Shown one piece after another: positions 11,381 through 24,360 of a stretch of DNA of 64,000 nt; position 1 is the stretch's first letter, and each line of letters begins with the position of its first letter. A model generated the notes under the pieces. That model ran no database searches. It had not been told where the DNA came from and worked only from the letters and a program-made list of their open reading frames with translations. The stretch comes from Gerris lacustris (taxonomy: Eukaryota > Arthropoda > Insecta > Hemiptera > Gerridae). Made by a program: the position numbers and the translations under genes. The stretch is taken from the NCBI GenBank assembly GCA_951217055.1, contig OX578280.1, positions 33,423,128-33,487,127 on the forward strand, in the 5' to 3' direction.

Positions 11381-13579
11381 ATGGTTGTAGTCCGGTTCAG
11401 TGGCAAAAAAATACTTTATCAGAGTGTGTTTTGAGAATATCAGACCCTTAGAATAGTTCAAAGTAAGCTTTTTAGCATTTTAATAAAAACACTGTTTATA
11501 CACTTTACAGTTAAACACTATATAGTGTGGCCTACAGACCCTCGCTGTCTGCTGACTAGCACACACTTGACCTGTTTATTTTAATTTTTGCTAGTTGCTG
11601 TGGGGACCATCTGCTAATGTAAAACAATAGCATTTAAGTTTTAGGAAAAAATTAAATTTGTTAGGAGGGAACTAATTAATTGTGCCATCGTTGTCATTGT
11701 TACAAAAAATAATATTCAAATTACAAACTTTCCTTTGCAGTATTCAATTCTTTAGAAGTTGGGCCCCTAAAAGTCTCACGCTTACAATATTTCGATCCTC
11801 CTCAAGCTGACTAGAAAGTTTAATTGTACTAATAAGTCGAAAAAGAAAAATTAATTTTGATTCTTCATGATTATTGTTAGATTCGTCAGTAAATGGCAGT
11901 GTTAATAGCTACTTGGTTCAAATTTTTTTCACATTTCCAAAGTTTTCCAGTATTTTGTTTAACAACTTATTATTCTACACTTTATTAGAATAACAAAATT
12001 TTCCGTTAAAAAAAATTCTGTTAAGGGTACGCCGTCTACAGAATATGTATTGTATTCTGTGAAAAATATTATAGGTCATAAAGGGCGTTAGGAAAACCAT
12101 GATTTTCTATAACTATCTCGAAATCCATTAGAGTTAGTAAGATAATTGTAAAGACCTATATGATAGTAGATAATTTTAGGATCGTGAATTATGTATAAAT
12201 TACGTATTTGGTTAATCTAATCTTTTTCCAGATCTTTGCAAAAACCGAGAAATATGTTTTCAGGACTTTGATGAGGTTTTTTTGATATTTGGCATTGTTT
12301 ATTGATACTTATCAATAAACAATGCCAAATATCAAAATATTCCGATTTAGTTCCACAATTTTTCCTTTTATTAACTGGACGTAAAAATCATGTCATTAGA
12401 TAGAATGAAGAAATGTATACAGTGTGTCCCAAGGCAAGATGAATAATTTTCTTATTTTTGTGTATTATAAGTAAATATTGCTAAGGTAAAGAAAAAACAC
12501 TTCACAGTCGCGTAGCATGTGCTATTTTTTCCGAGGTAGCAGACAATGAAAGCACATTAAATATTAATAAATAATCAATATAATAATAACAAATATTAGT
12601 ACATACTTAAGATTTAAAAAAAGAATCCTTAAAACGAGGTTACACTATAAGAAAAAGATTAATAAAACGCATTGGCATCTAGCGGATTTTTTTTATTTTT
12701 TGTTTTCTGAAGACAAACTGTAAGTTAACAACAACAAATAGTTACTGCGTTCTGCATTTTAGTAATAAAAAAATGTATTAATGTGGATGAGCTAAAAAAA
12801 TGAAGTTTTCGCAGAAGTAGATTACAATACAATTGTTATGAATGATATTTCCTTTAATTTTTTTGTCACAGTTGTTTTCTAATAAGGTGTAAACACCGAG
12901 TATAGAGACTAAATAGAGTAGCTAAAGAGGGAAGGCGGATGGCACCATTTTTCCCCACCACTAGAATACAAAGATTAAAACCTTTTAATTTTTTTATTTA
13001 CAATTTACCCTAACAAGTAACAAATATTTTTCCAAGAAAGTCTTAGACGATAGCTGACATAAACGATAGCATGTCCTAAATTAACGTAATGTCTTGAGAT
13101 TGTAAATGGTATGTATTTTTCGTTGATAAGATTATATTATCTATGAGTCTTATTATATAGAGTAAAAATACATTTAATTTTAATGTATTTCTTAATATAC
13201 ATTTTTACTTTTTCATAATCGTAGTATATAAATAGTTAATATAAGAATGCCATTTTTCAAAACTTGTCTTATTTTCAACCTTTTTCTTTTTTTTGGTTTC
13301 TGTATTCTTCGCCTTAGTTTTATCTATGTGCAAAATTTGGGGAAGATTGAATTACGGGAAGTGGTTCAAAAGTGGGGAAACGGAAATGTGTGATGAAACT
13401 TACAAAGCAAAGTAATATAAGACCAGGAAAAAAGAGAAAGTATTGGGATGGCGCGAAAATTTGATTTTGAGATTTCAATGGATTCCAAAAAAATGGTATT
13501 TAAAACATGTTTGTCTTTAGTCAGCCATCTGAACTACTGGTTTAGAGGCTTGTAAATGAGCAAAATTCTCCGGCAATAT
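11381..13579. other. Intergenic stretch with one perfect palindrome
   Basis: No genes seen. At 12280-12337 a palindrome with arms TTTTGATATTTGGCATTG and onward pairs almost perfectly around CTT. Confidence 0.6.
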
Positions 13580-13925
13580 GTGGCAAGCAAAAATGGCCGG
13601 GCTACATGCTTAAAATCCAGAAACGTAAACGGCAATATTTTTGTAAAGCCCAGTAATATTTCTGCATAGTCCGCCAGTATGGTCGGGGTGAAAGTATGTA
13701 AACATTGTTCCAAGATACTATATACTGTAATGAGTTACAGTTATATTTGTACATTGGACATATCTGGCTACATGTTACCCGGCAATAATGTAGCATCACA
13801 TTGCCGAATATGTTACTACCGGACTATACAGATATATGCCGGGCCATACGAACGTATTGCAATATTTAAGGATTTTGAGCAATATAGCTCGGCCATTATA
13901 GCCGTAAAATGTTGCTAGTTTACAA
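13580..13925. repeat. Degenerate short-motif array
   Basis: Motifs such as CCGGCAATATG, CCGGGCTACATG, CGGCAATA, GCCGAATATG and CCGGACTATAC recur every 25-45 bp in both orientations. The period is irregular. No coding meaning found. Confidence 0.4.
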
Positions 13926-14689
13926 GACCCTTTAAAATTAAAAACAATAACTTTATTGTTGGTAACAACATATAAATATTGGTAGATCCTTTTAAGTTTT
14001 TTAATAATTTTCAAAAATTTGTTTATGTAATTAGCGACGTTTCGACCTTTCGAAGCCTGGAATTGATTTATTGTTGTATTTAGGCATTACATAGAATAAT
14101 AATAATATATGATTGCACTATTATATTGAAAGGGTATAAACCATATGAAGGGTCGGGGCAAATAACGATGATAGTCACAATAAAGTTATTTTCCAGAAAA
14201 CGAAAGTTTTTGTAATCAGAAGATACACTAATACTAATTTTTAAAGCTTCGAAAAATTAAATTTTAATACTTAGGTAAGTACTCTATTGGATAATGTAAT
14301 TGGTATTTTTTTAAAAAATTATCTGAGAAGGAAAAAAATAAAGATTGTTTAAAAATCTAAAATAAAATGTAAGGGTGTAAAACGATGACAGTCACAACTA
14401 AATGGTATTTTAGAAAACACAGTATTCGAATAAGTACTCAAAAGATACAATAATACACTTTTTAAAAGCTTCAATAAATTAAATTGTAACACTTATGTGA
14501 TTACTCTATTAGGTGATATAATTATATTTATATATTTTGTTTTAAAAAAGCTTCGTTTTTATATTATGCAAGTAAGGAAAAAGTAAAAACTAAAGTTTCT
14601 TTAAAAAACATTGTATTTGATCACAAAAAATTATTAAGAATAATAAAACACAAAATGCTGTGAAACACATAAAACATTGTGGTTGCATT

Positions 14690-15300
14690 CCTTTTTAGGG
14701 TTTCGTTGGTAAAATAAAAAAAAAAGAAACCCTTGCCACTCTGTATGGTTCCAATGACTTTTGAAACAAATGTAGAGATAAAAACATGAAACTTTGCAGT
14801 ATTAAAGTGCGTTTTGAAGCACACACGGGTAAAATATTGCAAACTTAAAACTATCAGCTGTTCAAATTCAAAATGGTGGATAGTTCTTGTCGCGCGATTT
14901 ATTTATTTCTTTTTTAATTTTGAGTAGGATATCAAATGAAAGGTATTAAAGAGTATATTACAAAAATATATAACACTTGTGGGTAGCGTTTAAGTTTTTC
15001 ATTCCATTTCGTCAAAATCATCCCCTCCCCCTAAAACTATATTTATGCTGTTACTAAAAATATAGGAAAAGCAAATTGTGCGGTCTCCTAGGCCGTAGAA
15101 AAAATATGAATACCAGTTTGATCTGATTTATATCAAATTGTATTAAAGAGTAGATTACAAAAAGAGATAACACTTGGGTGAATTGTTTAATTTTTCACGC
15201 CATTTTGTCAAAAAGCATCAACATTTTGCATCCCCCCTCCCCCTTTTCTAACTAATTTCATGTCGAAACTCTTTTTATGTGAAACTTCACGCACAACAAT
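14690..15300 (-). repeat. Dispersed repeat, family B (reverse copy)
   Basis: Contains AGGGTTTCGTTGGTAAAA and ATATCAAATGAAAGGTATT. These are the reverse complement of sequence at 18890-19380, so the two are inverted copies of one family about 4 kb apart. Confidence 0.6.
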
Positions 15301-17109
15301 TTTTTTCCGCTTTTCTGAATGTTATTAACTAATAGAACTACAGTTTATAATAATAAACTGTTATAAACTAAATAACAAACTTGACCTAGTATAAAAACAA
15401 AATCCCATTCACTATGATACAGAATAGAAACTGATCATAGACTTGATAATAAAACTATGATTTACAGAAACTCCACCATATCCTATCACAGAATATTTGA
15501 CTCTCATCGTTCTACCCCCAACTCATGGGACTGTCATCATTCTTACCTCTTGGTACTTATTTTAAAATCGTTTCTTAAAAGGGTAATCATTGTTTTTTCC
15601 CTATATTCTTTATACACATCGATAGTTTTCCTCAAAAGCCAACAGATAGCATTAATAGTTTATTTTATTTTTTTTTAAAATGGACTATCTTCGTTATTTG
15701 CCCCGGCCCTTCATATACTTTACAATAAAATTCAGAATACCTTTGAAGCTATGAAGATTTACTCATAGTGATGTCATAAGTTAATTTTTGACGGAACTAA
15801 TTTTTTCGTTGTCATATCTACATATAAGTCATCTACTAAAATAATATTCATCCTCATTCCAATCACATTATCCAATAGAACCTATATTTATAAATGTTTT
15901 AATTAGTGATATCTTATCACGTATTAAATTATTGACTGTCGTATAATAATTTACCTTCCTAAAATTGGTTGTAATTTCTTTCAACTTAAATGGTCTATTA
16001 ATATCTTTATACATAACAACACAAATCAACATTGAAAACTAATTGTAACTTGATATCATAGACTAATTTCATAAAATTTCTAAAAACGGTAAAATATGAT
16101 TGATTACACCATCGGTCTCTTATCGCTTTAATTCTTATTGTTTATAATTAATAGATTAAACTTTTATTCATATTCTTAATATTCTTAAAAAGTAAGGTAA
16201 AAATGTGTAGAAAATAAAAATATTATTGATTAAAAAATATGATTCTGATTAATAAATTAATTATGTTACTGTTGGCGGGAAATGTGAATTTGAACTTGAA
16301 TGACAGATTCCGTTATAGTATTTGTTTGGGGATCTGGAGTCGGTTTTTGTGTTAACTGCTTTATTTAATTTTATAGCTATATTTAGTGCTTCAAATATTT
16401 ATTTTTTCACTAATATTTTAGTATTATAAAAATTAAAATTAAAATAATATGTCATAGCTAATTTATAACAAGCTGTGTTGGTTGACCGGATAGGTTGAAA
16501 CGTAGCCAATTGCGGAAACAAATTTTTGAAAATGATTTACTCAGATTATCCACCTAATATTTATTTATTAAAAATAAAAGGGCCCTACTACCGACTATCA
16601 TTATTGGTTCAAAATCAGAATGCGTTAAAATAGTTTTGAAATATTATGTTATAAAATATAAGGGTATACAAACAGCTACTCGTATTTGAAACAATCTTAA
16701 CCTCAGCTTACTATGGCTTAAAGCCAAAAGTTTAAGTTAAGTTCCTGGTTTAAAATACAACTTGTTCAACCGGTACATATTTTTAACCTTAGTTGAACTT
16801 AACAGGTTTAACGCTGGGAACATTGACCCTACAAGAGTGGAAGAAAACAAGTCTAGATAACATCTTGTCAATTCTACTTGTTATCTGTATATGATGTTCG
16901 TACATCTTGTTACCGTTAGAAAAATAATTAGATAGAAACGAATTTTGAAAAATTACCAAAATGGTTTGCGTATTTTTAAATACTGATGAAAATTTCATAT
17001 GCGAACTAATTCCACCTTAGATCTAGATTGTAATAAAGAGAATACTTAAAAAAATTTACTCCAGGATCAAACTATCACACTCCACATCACTCCACACCCA
17101 AATCAAGGT
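15301..17109. other. AT-rich intergenic stretch, no gene seen
   Basis: Short open stretches only, none with splice-site support or protein-like composition. Confidence 0.5.
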
Positions 17110-17560
17110 TTAAATAAATCATATGACTTTTGAAGCATAGGAACCTCAACAAAGCAGCGCCATCGAACTCTGTTTTTAGCAAAGCTTTGGCCTCCTGGCT
17201 TACACTACATCTCCAGGTTATTTTAGGTCTTCCACCCTTTCTGGTTCCTCTCTAAGGCTACTCTTTAAGAATCACCTTGCGGCTTCATGAGCGAATGCCA
17301 AATCTAGCACCATTTTCTGCCTAGAATCTTTATTGGAATAGGTTACCTTCCTTCACCAGAATTCTTCGTTGGAAATTGTTTTGAGCCCAAATATACCCCC
17401 AGAATTTTCCGTAAACAGGGATTATCAAAGGGCGATTAACTGTAAGCTCATTCTTAATCAACATGGACATATTCCATGTCCTACAGCCGTATAGCAGTAC
17501 TGACTTACATTAGTTCTGACGATTCTTGGCTTTGTTGTTAGCGACATTTCCTAGGACTTC
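17110..17560 (-). pseudogene. LINE 3' fragment (end of reverse transcriptase ORF)
   Basis: Read on the minus strand, frame-broken segments give LLYGCRTWNMS, then later GRPKITWRCSV and EAKALL. This order (LYGCETW..., RRIL, GRPKxRWxD) is the C-terminal tail found after the reverse transcriptase of RTE/Jockey-type LINEs. Stops and shifts show it is dead. Confidence 0.6.
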
Positions 17561-18849
17561 TAGACTAGGGAAATACATCATATATTATAGAAAATGTGTA
17601 TAATTCTCAATTATTGCTTTTTGATTATTAAGTATAGATAGAGGAACGTACTGTACAGATTATTCTAATTTAATCAGTAAACAGATTACTAGTTTAATCA
17701 AGTCCTTAATGTTCATGGAACTAATATAATATGTAAATGCTCAAAGAATATTAATATGATTGAAACAAAAGGAATCACAGATAAAAGTTCTGTGAATCAC
17801 AGGAGTTCACATTTTTTAGTAATCACATCACGCAAACCTGTTCTTATAAACCAATATTCCTTCCTTTTTTCCTTTAATAAATTATTATCAGGGACGTTAT
17901 AATAGACTTTAGTTAAGGTGGGGCAGTTTGTAGTTCCTTGTCTGTCACTCATTTTCTATCTGTCTTTAGGTTGACCGACCAGAAAACACTTTCTAAACCA
18001 TAAAAGTAAATAATCATAAAATTTTACAAAAAAAGAAAACTGTTGTTATAAATTTTAAAAGATGAAAAAGGGGACAGTCAAATTATTATAATTATTTAAT
18101 CTAGTTAGATTGTCTTGAGAAAGTACTCAAAAATGAAACTGATTTTGGGAAAAATTGTTTTCCCAATTGCTAGTTTCCAAAAATGCTATTTATTCATAAA
18201 TTTTTGCAAATACGTTATGCTGTCAAGCTACCAATGACATCAATATTGAGAGACTATTTAGGTCAGCGTTACCTAACATTTTTGATGCCGCGACCCAATA
18301 CATTTTTTCACAACATTTTCGCCAACCTACTGTGGCGAAGGTTTACAGGTTGCCTTAATTTTACTAAAATCATTACTGGATTAGGAAGGAGGTACAATTG
18401 ACTGAGTAGAAAAAAAAACTGAGCTCCCTGATCATGTTAATTAACATTTGATGCATTGCTTGATGTTTTGAATAATTTATTGGTTATAAATTTATAATTG
18501 TTCGATCAATATTATTGATCTGTGTGATTTTTTTACCCCAACTAGTAATTCATAAAAGTGATTTCTAAGTGAATAAAAGTATACTGTATTTTTTTTATTT
18601 TATTTTTTTTTTATAAGAAAAGAGAAGCAGATGTGGGTGGTAGGGAAAAACAAATTCGGGAGTGGAAGGCAATGACATTGTGTGAAAGGACTGTCAAGAA
18701 GTGGCGAGCTTGGGTGTATTGTGGTGATAAAAGCAAGTTGTCAAGAGTGAAAGGTGCCGAAGCCTACATTAATTCTTGAAGTTATGTTGGCGGACTATGA
18801 CCCTTTAGGTGGGTTCATAGCTAGCGGATACGTAATTGCGGAGGCCCGA
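17561..18849. other. AT-rich intergenic stretch, no gene seen
   Basis: No supported exons. Moderately GC-rich parts near 18640-18850 may be old repeat sequence. Confidence 0.45.
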
Positions 18850-19420
18850 AGGGATTCATCTATGGCACGCTTTTTGACAAAAGGTGTGGAAAATTAAACA
18901 ATTTACACATACATTTTTGTAATCAAGTCTTTAATGCCTTTAACTTGTTACCCCACACAAGATTTCAGAAAAATATTCAGGATTGGGGGATCTGGATCCT
19001 CCAGGGGGCACGCGAAATTTCGATGTTTTTTGACAAAATGGCGGCGAAAATTAAACACTTTCCCTAAGTGTTATATATATTTTGTAATCTACTCTCAATA
19101 CCTTTCATTTGATAACCCATTAAAAATATTATAAAAATATTTTTTTGCGTGACATGAATTATCCACCATTTTGGATTTGAACGGCTGATAATTTTGAGTT
19201 TCCTGTGTGCGCGTCAAAACGATCTTTAATACTGCAGAGTTTCATATTTATATATTTTTTATTCAAAAGTTATTGGAACCGTACAGAGTGACAGACAGAC
19301 AGACACAGGAACGAAACTATAAGGGTTTCTTTTTTTGGTTTTACCAACGAAAAACGAAACCTAAAAAATGTTGTCCGTTGGATGGGATTCCAAGAAATTT
19401 GTAGATGATATTATGCACCA
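18850..19420 (+). repeat. Dispersed repeat, family B (forward copy)
   Basis: Contains ATACCTTTCATTTGATAACCC and GAGTGACAGACAGACAGACAC followed by GGTTTTACCAACGAAAAACG. These are inverted relative to 14690-15300. The GACAGACAGAC run is shared with several other repeats in the window. Confidence 0.6.
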
Positions 19421-19559
19421 AATTTGTATGTTGAGCTATTTATCAGGTAGGTAGGTAAACTTGCTATTACAGTTAGACAAATTAAAACGTAAATATATTA
19501 ATAAGGTAGACATATTACATTTTTTTCAACTTTATTTATAAAAGTTTATTAAAAAAAAA

Positions 19560-20060
19560 ACTGATGCGAGCGAAGTAACAAGCATTCATCTTCACCTTTT
19601 ATTTGATCCCTGAAACAGGCCAATGTTTAATGTTAACTCTCAACTATCAAAGATATTTTTTTTAGATCTGAGATCCAAATAGAGTTGTATGAATATTTAA
19701 AATTTAGATGAGCACTTTTGAAGAAATAGGTGTACAAAAATGTATGTTTGTGCGCATGTGGAAAAGAAACAAATGGCCCCCATTTGCCTTTAACATTCTG
19801 CCCCAGAAGGTTGAAACTTCTAGTGAAACTAAAAGTGGGCTAATTGTAGCCTACTTTCTAAATTTTAACCGAACGAGTTAAGTTAGTTTTAATCGAACGA
19901 GCAGTTTTTATAATATGTTAGTAGTTGCTAGTGACAGATAGACGGACAGACACGGAACCAAAAATGTTCCATGATGGTACGGATTTCTGTCTTGGAATTT
20001 TTGAAATTGAAGACATAAAAGATTTTCGTTCTTCAGAACGATCACACACCTTTCGTTGTT
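19560..20060 (+). repeat. Dispersed repeat, family C copy
   Basis: Carries GATAGACGGACAGACACGG and the segment 19960-20045, whose reverse complement is at 5600-5705. No coding content. Confidence 0.5.
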
Positions 20061-20337
20061 TGGCAATAAGCTCGTAAGCAAAAACCAATTTATAAATATA
20101 CGCGAATTTTTGTTAATGTGTTTAATAAGACTGTACCTAAAACGTATATAAACACAAAATCATATAGAATGAAAATACTACTGACTAGACTGACTCATCT
20201 CGATATTAAAATTTTAGGTTACTCTTAGCTCCTTACGATATTTCAGAACCAATTCCAATTTCACTAGAACCTTGGAATTTGGAAGTTAGCTTCCGTCTTT
20301 GGTCATAAACCTCCAAGGTGAAAGGGTTTTAGAATTT

Positions 20338-20420
20338 CCTATTTTAATTCAATATGGCGTCCCTATATGCATTTGGATTCAGGTTTCCTCTCTAATATAG
20401 ATATTGTCATTACTTCATTG
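20338..20420 (-). pseudogene. Decayed duplicate of the terminal exon of the membrane coiled-coil gene
   Basis: About 60 bp align with 24945-25005, including the AATTCAATATGGC..TCCCTATATG block just after the stop. In the aligned frame the copy reads ILERKPESKCI-stop, against ELGRRLESKYI-stop in the exon. About 18 extra bases separate it from the conserved TTCATTGAAA part. It may be a relic duplication or an unused alternative last exon. Confidence 0.5.
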
Positions 20421-20639
20421 AAATCAATATGGGAGAGTTGTTCTTGGGACATTGAAGGAGTAACATCATCTGTAAATTCTTTTATAAATTTATTGTGTTT
20501 AAAGTCCATGTGCGGTTTTGATTTTTTGCATAGTTAAAGAGTAAATCTTTTACAATATAATCCGAAAATTTCATATTATAATTTAAAATAAATTGAAAAC
20601 GTAAGGTAGAACAGCATTTTTTTATCCATTGGTAAAGAT

Positions 20640-21860
20640 AAGCTGTAAAAATCACAGGGAAGTACTTGCGTCCAAGTACTTTTAAGGGTTTTGTAGATGA
20701 TTAAGCATACCTGTTATGTAATTATGATTTTTTTTCTTCGATCCTAAGGGCCCCGGGTTCGATCCCCCGGGAGGTCACAATGTTTTTTATAGGTAATAAC
20801 GACAAGATAAATCACATTTTTTAGGAAATTTTCATCTCCCAACCATACGGTGTAGCCATGAATCATTTCAAAATTTTAAGACCAGACATTATATAAAATT
20901 TGGGGGGGGGGGGATTTTTTTGGGGGTATAATTTGACTTATAAAACCAATAAAGAATTAAAAATTTAAAAAAGCAAATACAAATTTGTATCCTACTCTTC
21001 AGCAGCTTTCATTTGATACCCAACTCAAAATTTTTTAAAAATAAAATTTTGGGCGCACTCCAATTTTTCGCGCACAAAATTGGTAATTTTTAAAACCTGG
21101 GAATGAACTCCCGGAAATATCACCATCATCGCCCCACTATAAGGTATTAGTATGAATTATTTCGAAATTTTAGCACCAGCCGATCTATAGTGGTTGGGGG
21201 GGGGGGGGGGAATTTTTTTTTGGGTATATTTTGATTTTTTTCCCCTATAAGGAATGCAAATTTTAAAAAAGCATATATATATTTGTGTCCTACTCTTCAG
21301 CAGCTTTCATTTGATACCCAACTCAAAATTTTAAAAAAATAAAATTTTGGGCGCACTTCACTTTTTCGCGCACAAAATTGGTAATTTTTAAAACCTGGGA
21401 ATGAACTCCCGGAAATATCATCGCCCCACTATAAGGTATTAGTATGAATTATTTCGAAATTTTAGCACCAGCCGATCTATAGTGGTTGGGGGGGGGGGGG
21501 GGGGAATTTTTTTTGGGTATATTTTGATTTTTTTTCCCTATAAGGAATGCAAATTTTAAAAAAGCATATATATATTTGTGTCCTGCTCGTCAGCAGCTTT
21601 CATTTGATACCCTACTCAAAAATTAAAAAAAATATAAATTTTTAAGTTTACCACATTTTTTCGAATTGCGCATGCACAAATCTAATTATGAAGTTCTGTA
21701 TATTTTTCCTGTGGTTGGGTCAAAAAGTTGCACCAGTGTTTCAAATTTCACTACTTTCGCTTAAACGGTTCGGGCCCTATGAACCAAAGAGCGACGGACG
21801 GACGGACACATCACCCTCGGTATAAGGGTTTTGAGAAGTATCTACAAAACCCTAAAAACT
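20640..21860 (+). repeat. Three ~300-bp tandem units with poly-G runs
   Basis: The marker CAGCTTTCATTTGATACCC appears near 21004, 21301 and 21595, about 295 bp apart. Each unit begins with a poly-G run (near 20901, 21192 and 21487) followed by a T-rich run. The array ends with a GACGGACGGACGGAC motif at about 21792. Confidence 0.75.
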
Positions 21861-22194
21861 ATATAGTAAGAGAGTGGGGGTAAGAGCGTGGGTGAGACAA
21901 GAAGACTCAAGGTCATATACGTCGAGGTGTGACTTGTTGCTTAAATATAAAGATAAACTAGCAGGAGAAAAACAAAAACTGTTCTCATTGTATTGTTTTG
22001 TTTTTGAATCATAACAATAAAGTAAATATTTCATTTAATATATCATTTAAAGAAATAAACAAAACAAATAAATATGAAAGAAACCAGGCTTATATAACTC
22101 CTTTCAAATTTCAAAGATAAGATAAATTAAATATTATTTCCGAATAGGTATGTCAAAGTTTATTTTTTTAATGTAAATATTATACAATGGAAGA

Positions 22195-22700
22195 ATATAC
22201 CGGTGTGGAAATCCCACACATGACTTCCATGAAATGTTGTGGTGTCAATACGTGAGCAAGAGAGAACTCAGTATTTACACACATTTTCATGGAAGTAAAA
22301 ACACTAAAATGCCAATATCTCCTAAACCGCCTGTCCGATAGTGCTCAAAAAGGATAGGTACAATCTACCATATAGGACATATATATACCCCAAAGGAAAT
22401 TGAAATCAAATAAAGCATACTAAAGTTATCATCGACAGACCGATTTCGTGCTTACGTGACTGTAGCTCGGAAACGTCGATGTGATACGATGTTCGGGTTT
22501 ACGCCATCAGTTTTTCCGACAAAAGTTCTCAATACGATGTTATAGAGGTTTAAAGTACCGAACGAACGTACGTACGTACAGACATATATGTATATGAAAC
22601 GGATTTTAATGATATCCCCGGGTTCTTAAGACCCCTCCTTCACTCGGAATCACGTTTTGGAGGGTATCACCATATTTCCATTTCCATGGAAGTAAAAATG
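22195..22700. repeat. Dispersed repeat with CCATGGAAGTAAAAA motif
   Basis: TTTTCATGGAAGTAAAAA at about 22282 and TTTCCATGGAAGTAAAAATG near 22680 bracket the segment. It also carries GTACGTACGTACAGACATA. Family unknown. Confidence 0.35.
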
Positions 22701-22734
22701 AAATAAGGGAGATATATAAGGATTTGTCCAAAAT

Positions 22735-23100
22735 CATCGCCAAATAAACCAGCAAAGTATTATCACTAAACAGAAGGAAATAATTGAGTATCTAGAGCAG
22801 TGGCGTAGCTAGACCATTGGGGCCCCCCCCCGCAAGAACTTTTTGGGGGCCCCCGCCAAAAAAATTGATGAGCAAAAAAAAAAAAAAAAAACCCTCTTGC
22901 GTTCAGGATTGGGGGCCCCCCTCGACGTTGGTACAAGGATAGTAATTCCTGTTATTTCTGGATTTGGGGGCCCCCTGTCACTGGGGGCCCTCCCGCAATG
23001 CGGGCCCGCGCGGGCCCATAGTTACGCCACTGATCTAGAGAACGAAATTAGGAAAAACAATCTTGTAATACTTGGCTTATCCGAAACAAAACCGGAATAT
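22735..23100 (+). pseudogene. LINE ORF fragment interrupted by a hAT MITE
   Basis: Before the MITE the frame reads QKEIIEYL. After it the frame continues ENEIRKNNLVILGLSETK. Without the insert and one copy of the 8-bp duplication the frame is continuous. An R-N-N-L-x-I-x-G motif is common in coiled-coil ORF1 or early ORF2 segments of LINEs. Confidence 0.45.
22798..23032. mobile_element. hAT MITE with 8-bp target duplication
   Basis: 235 bp with termini CAGTGGCGTAGCTA and TAGTTACGCCACTG, flanked exactly by ATCTAGAG at 22790-22797 and 23033-23040. The CAGTGGCG-type terminus is typical of many insect hAT MITEs. The body is rich in GGGGGCCCC. Confidence 0.92.
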
Positions 23101-23984
23101 AATTTACTACTATAAAAACGCATTCGTTAAAATCATTAATGTTAAACTAAACATAGAATTTAGTAGGCTGTGAATAAATTGTCTCCATAGGATTGGCAAC
23201 CCGGAAAATGATAATAGACCCCTCTGTGTAAAATTTACATATTTTCGAACAAAACTGATTATAATACAAAATAAATATCTCCTAAAGAAATATTTATTAA
23301 AGAAGACTAAGCTCTAAGTGTAAGTTTGAAGAAGTCTAACGCCAGAATTAAAAAAAAAAAAAAAAAACAGAAACCAGGGAAAATAATATGCTGTGTTAAA
23401 ATATAATAAATTAATTATCAATGAACCGTTGCAATATCCCATTAAAAATAAAAGAAGGTTAGAAGTAACTCCAGAAAAGAGCGGAACTGCAGAGACATCT
23501 CAAAGGGCGGATAATGGCCATGTACAATAAATAGAAACCAACAAAAATTGGATTTTTATAAATATTTGGAAGAACAAGACCTGTTACAGATGCTACACAT
23601 AATGAAATTACAAAAACCTGGAAAACAAAAGTTCTATATAGCCATTAATTTAACAAAACAAAGAAAATAATGCATCAAAAAAACCAAATAAACTAAAAAA
23701 TACTGTGTAAACGTTCAACTGCCGAATCTTAATTCTAAAAGAACTTCTAGGAGAAGCGAGCAGTGTCGAGTAGGATGTAACAGGACTGAGTGACGTGAGG
23801 AGGGATGGAGAGTAACTAAAGGATCTTGGTGATAACAAGGAAGTAACGGAAAGGGCCAAATGGAGGAACTGCGGATTCCTAGTCAACAAGACGCAGATAG
23901 TACATATCAGATCTTACGAACCCTACTCACATCGAGTTTCTAAGTTAAACTGTAAACTCAAATGTTCAAATGCAGCTGATTCAA

Positions 23985-24360
23985 GTCTATAGCAGATGCC
24001 GATGAAGAGGAGATGTAGGAGTTCTACAGTAACCTACAACTAGCTATCGAAGAAGATAGGTGCAGGTACACACTTATAATGGGTGACTTCAACGCTAAAG
24101 GCGGTTCAGACGATATCACGAGTCGATGGGAGACTTCGGATATGGTGAGAAGAATTTACGTAGAGAAAGACTTCTCGTTCTCGAATTTACTGATGAAATT
24201 AATTTATTTATTAGCCGATAAAAAAATGGACTTGGTTAAGTCCAGATAGACCTACGAAAAATGAAATAGATTTTATAATATCTAATAGAAAAGACATATT
24301 TAGGGATGTAGAAACAGAAAAAAGAATTTGCTTAGGAAGCGATCACTGACCTATTGTACA
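23985..24360 (+). pseudogene. LINE endonuclease domain fragment
   Basis: On the plus strand, YTLIMGDFNAKGG is followed by frame-broken remnants leading to DRFYNI-like and GSDH-like signals near 24338. The GDFNA and SDH motifs belong to the apurinic endonuclease domain of RTE/Jockey-type LINEs. Stops and shifts show it is inactive. Confidence 0.65.
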
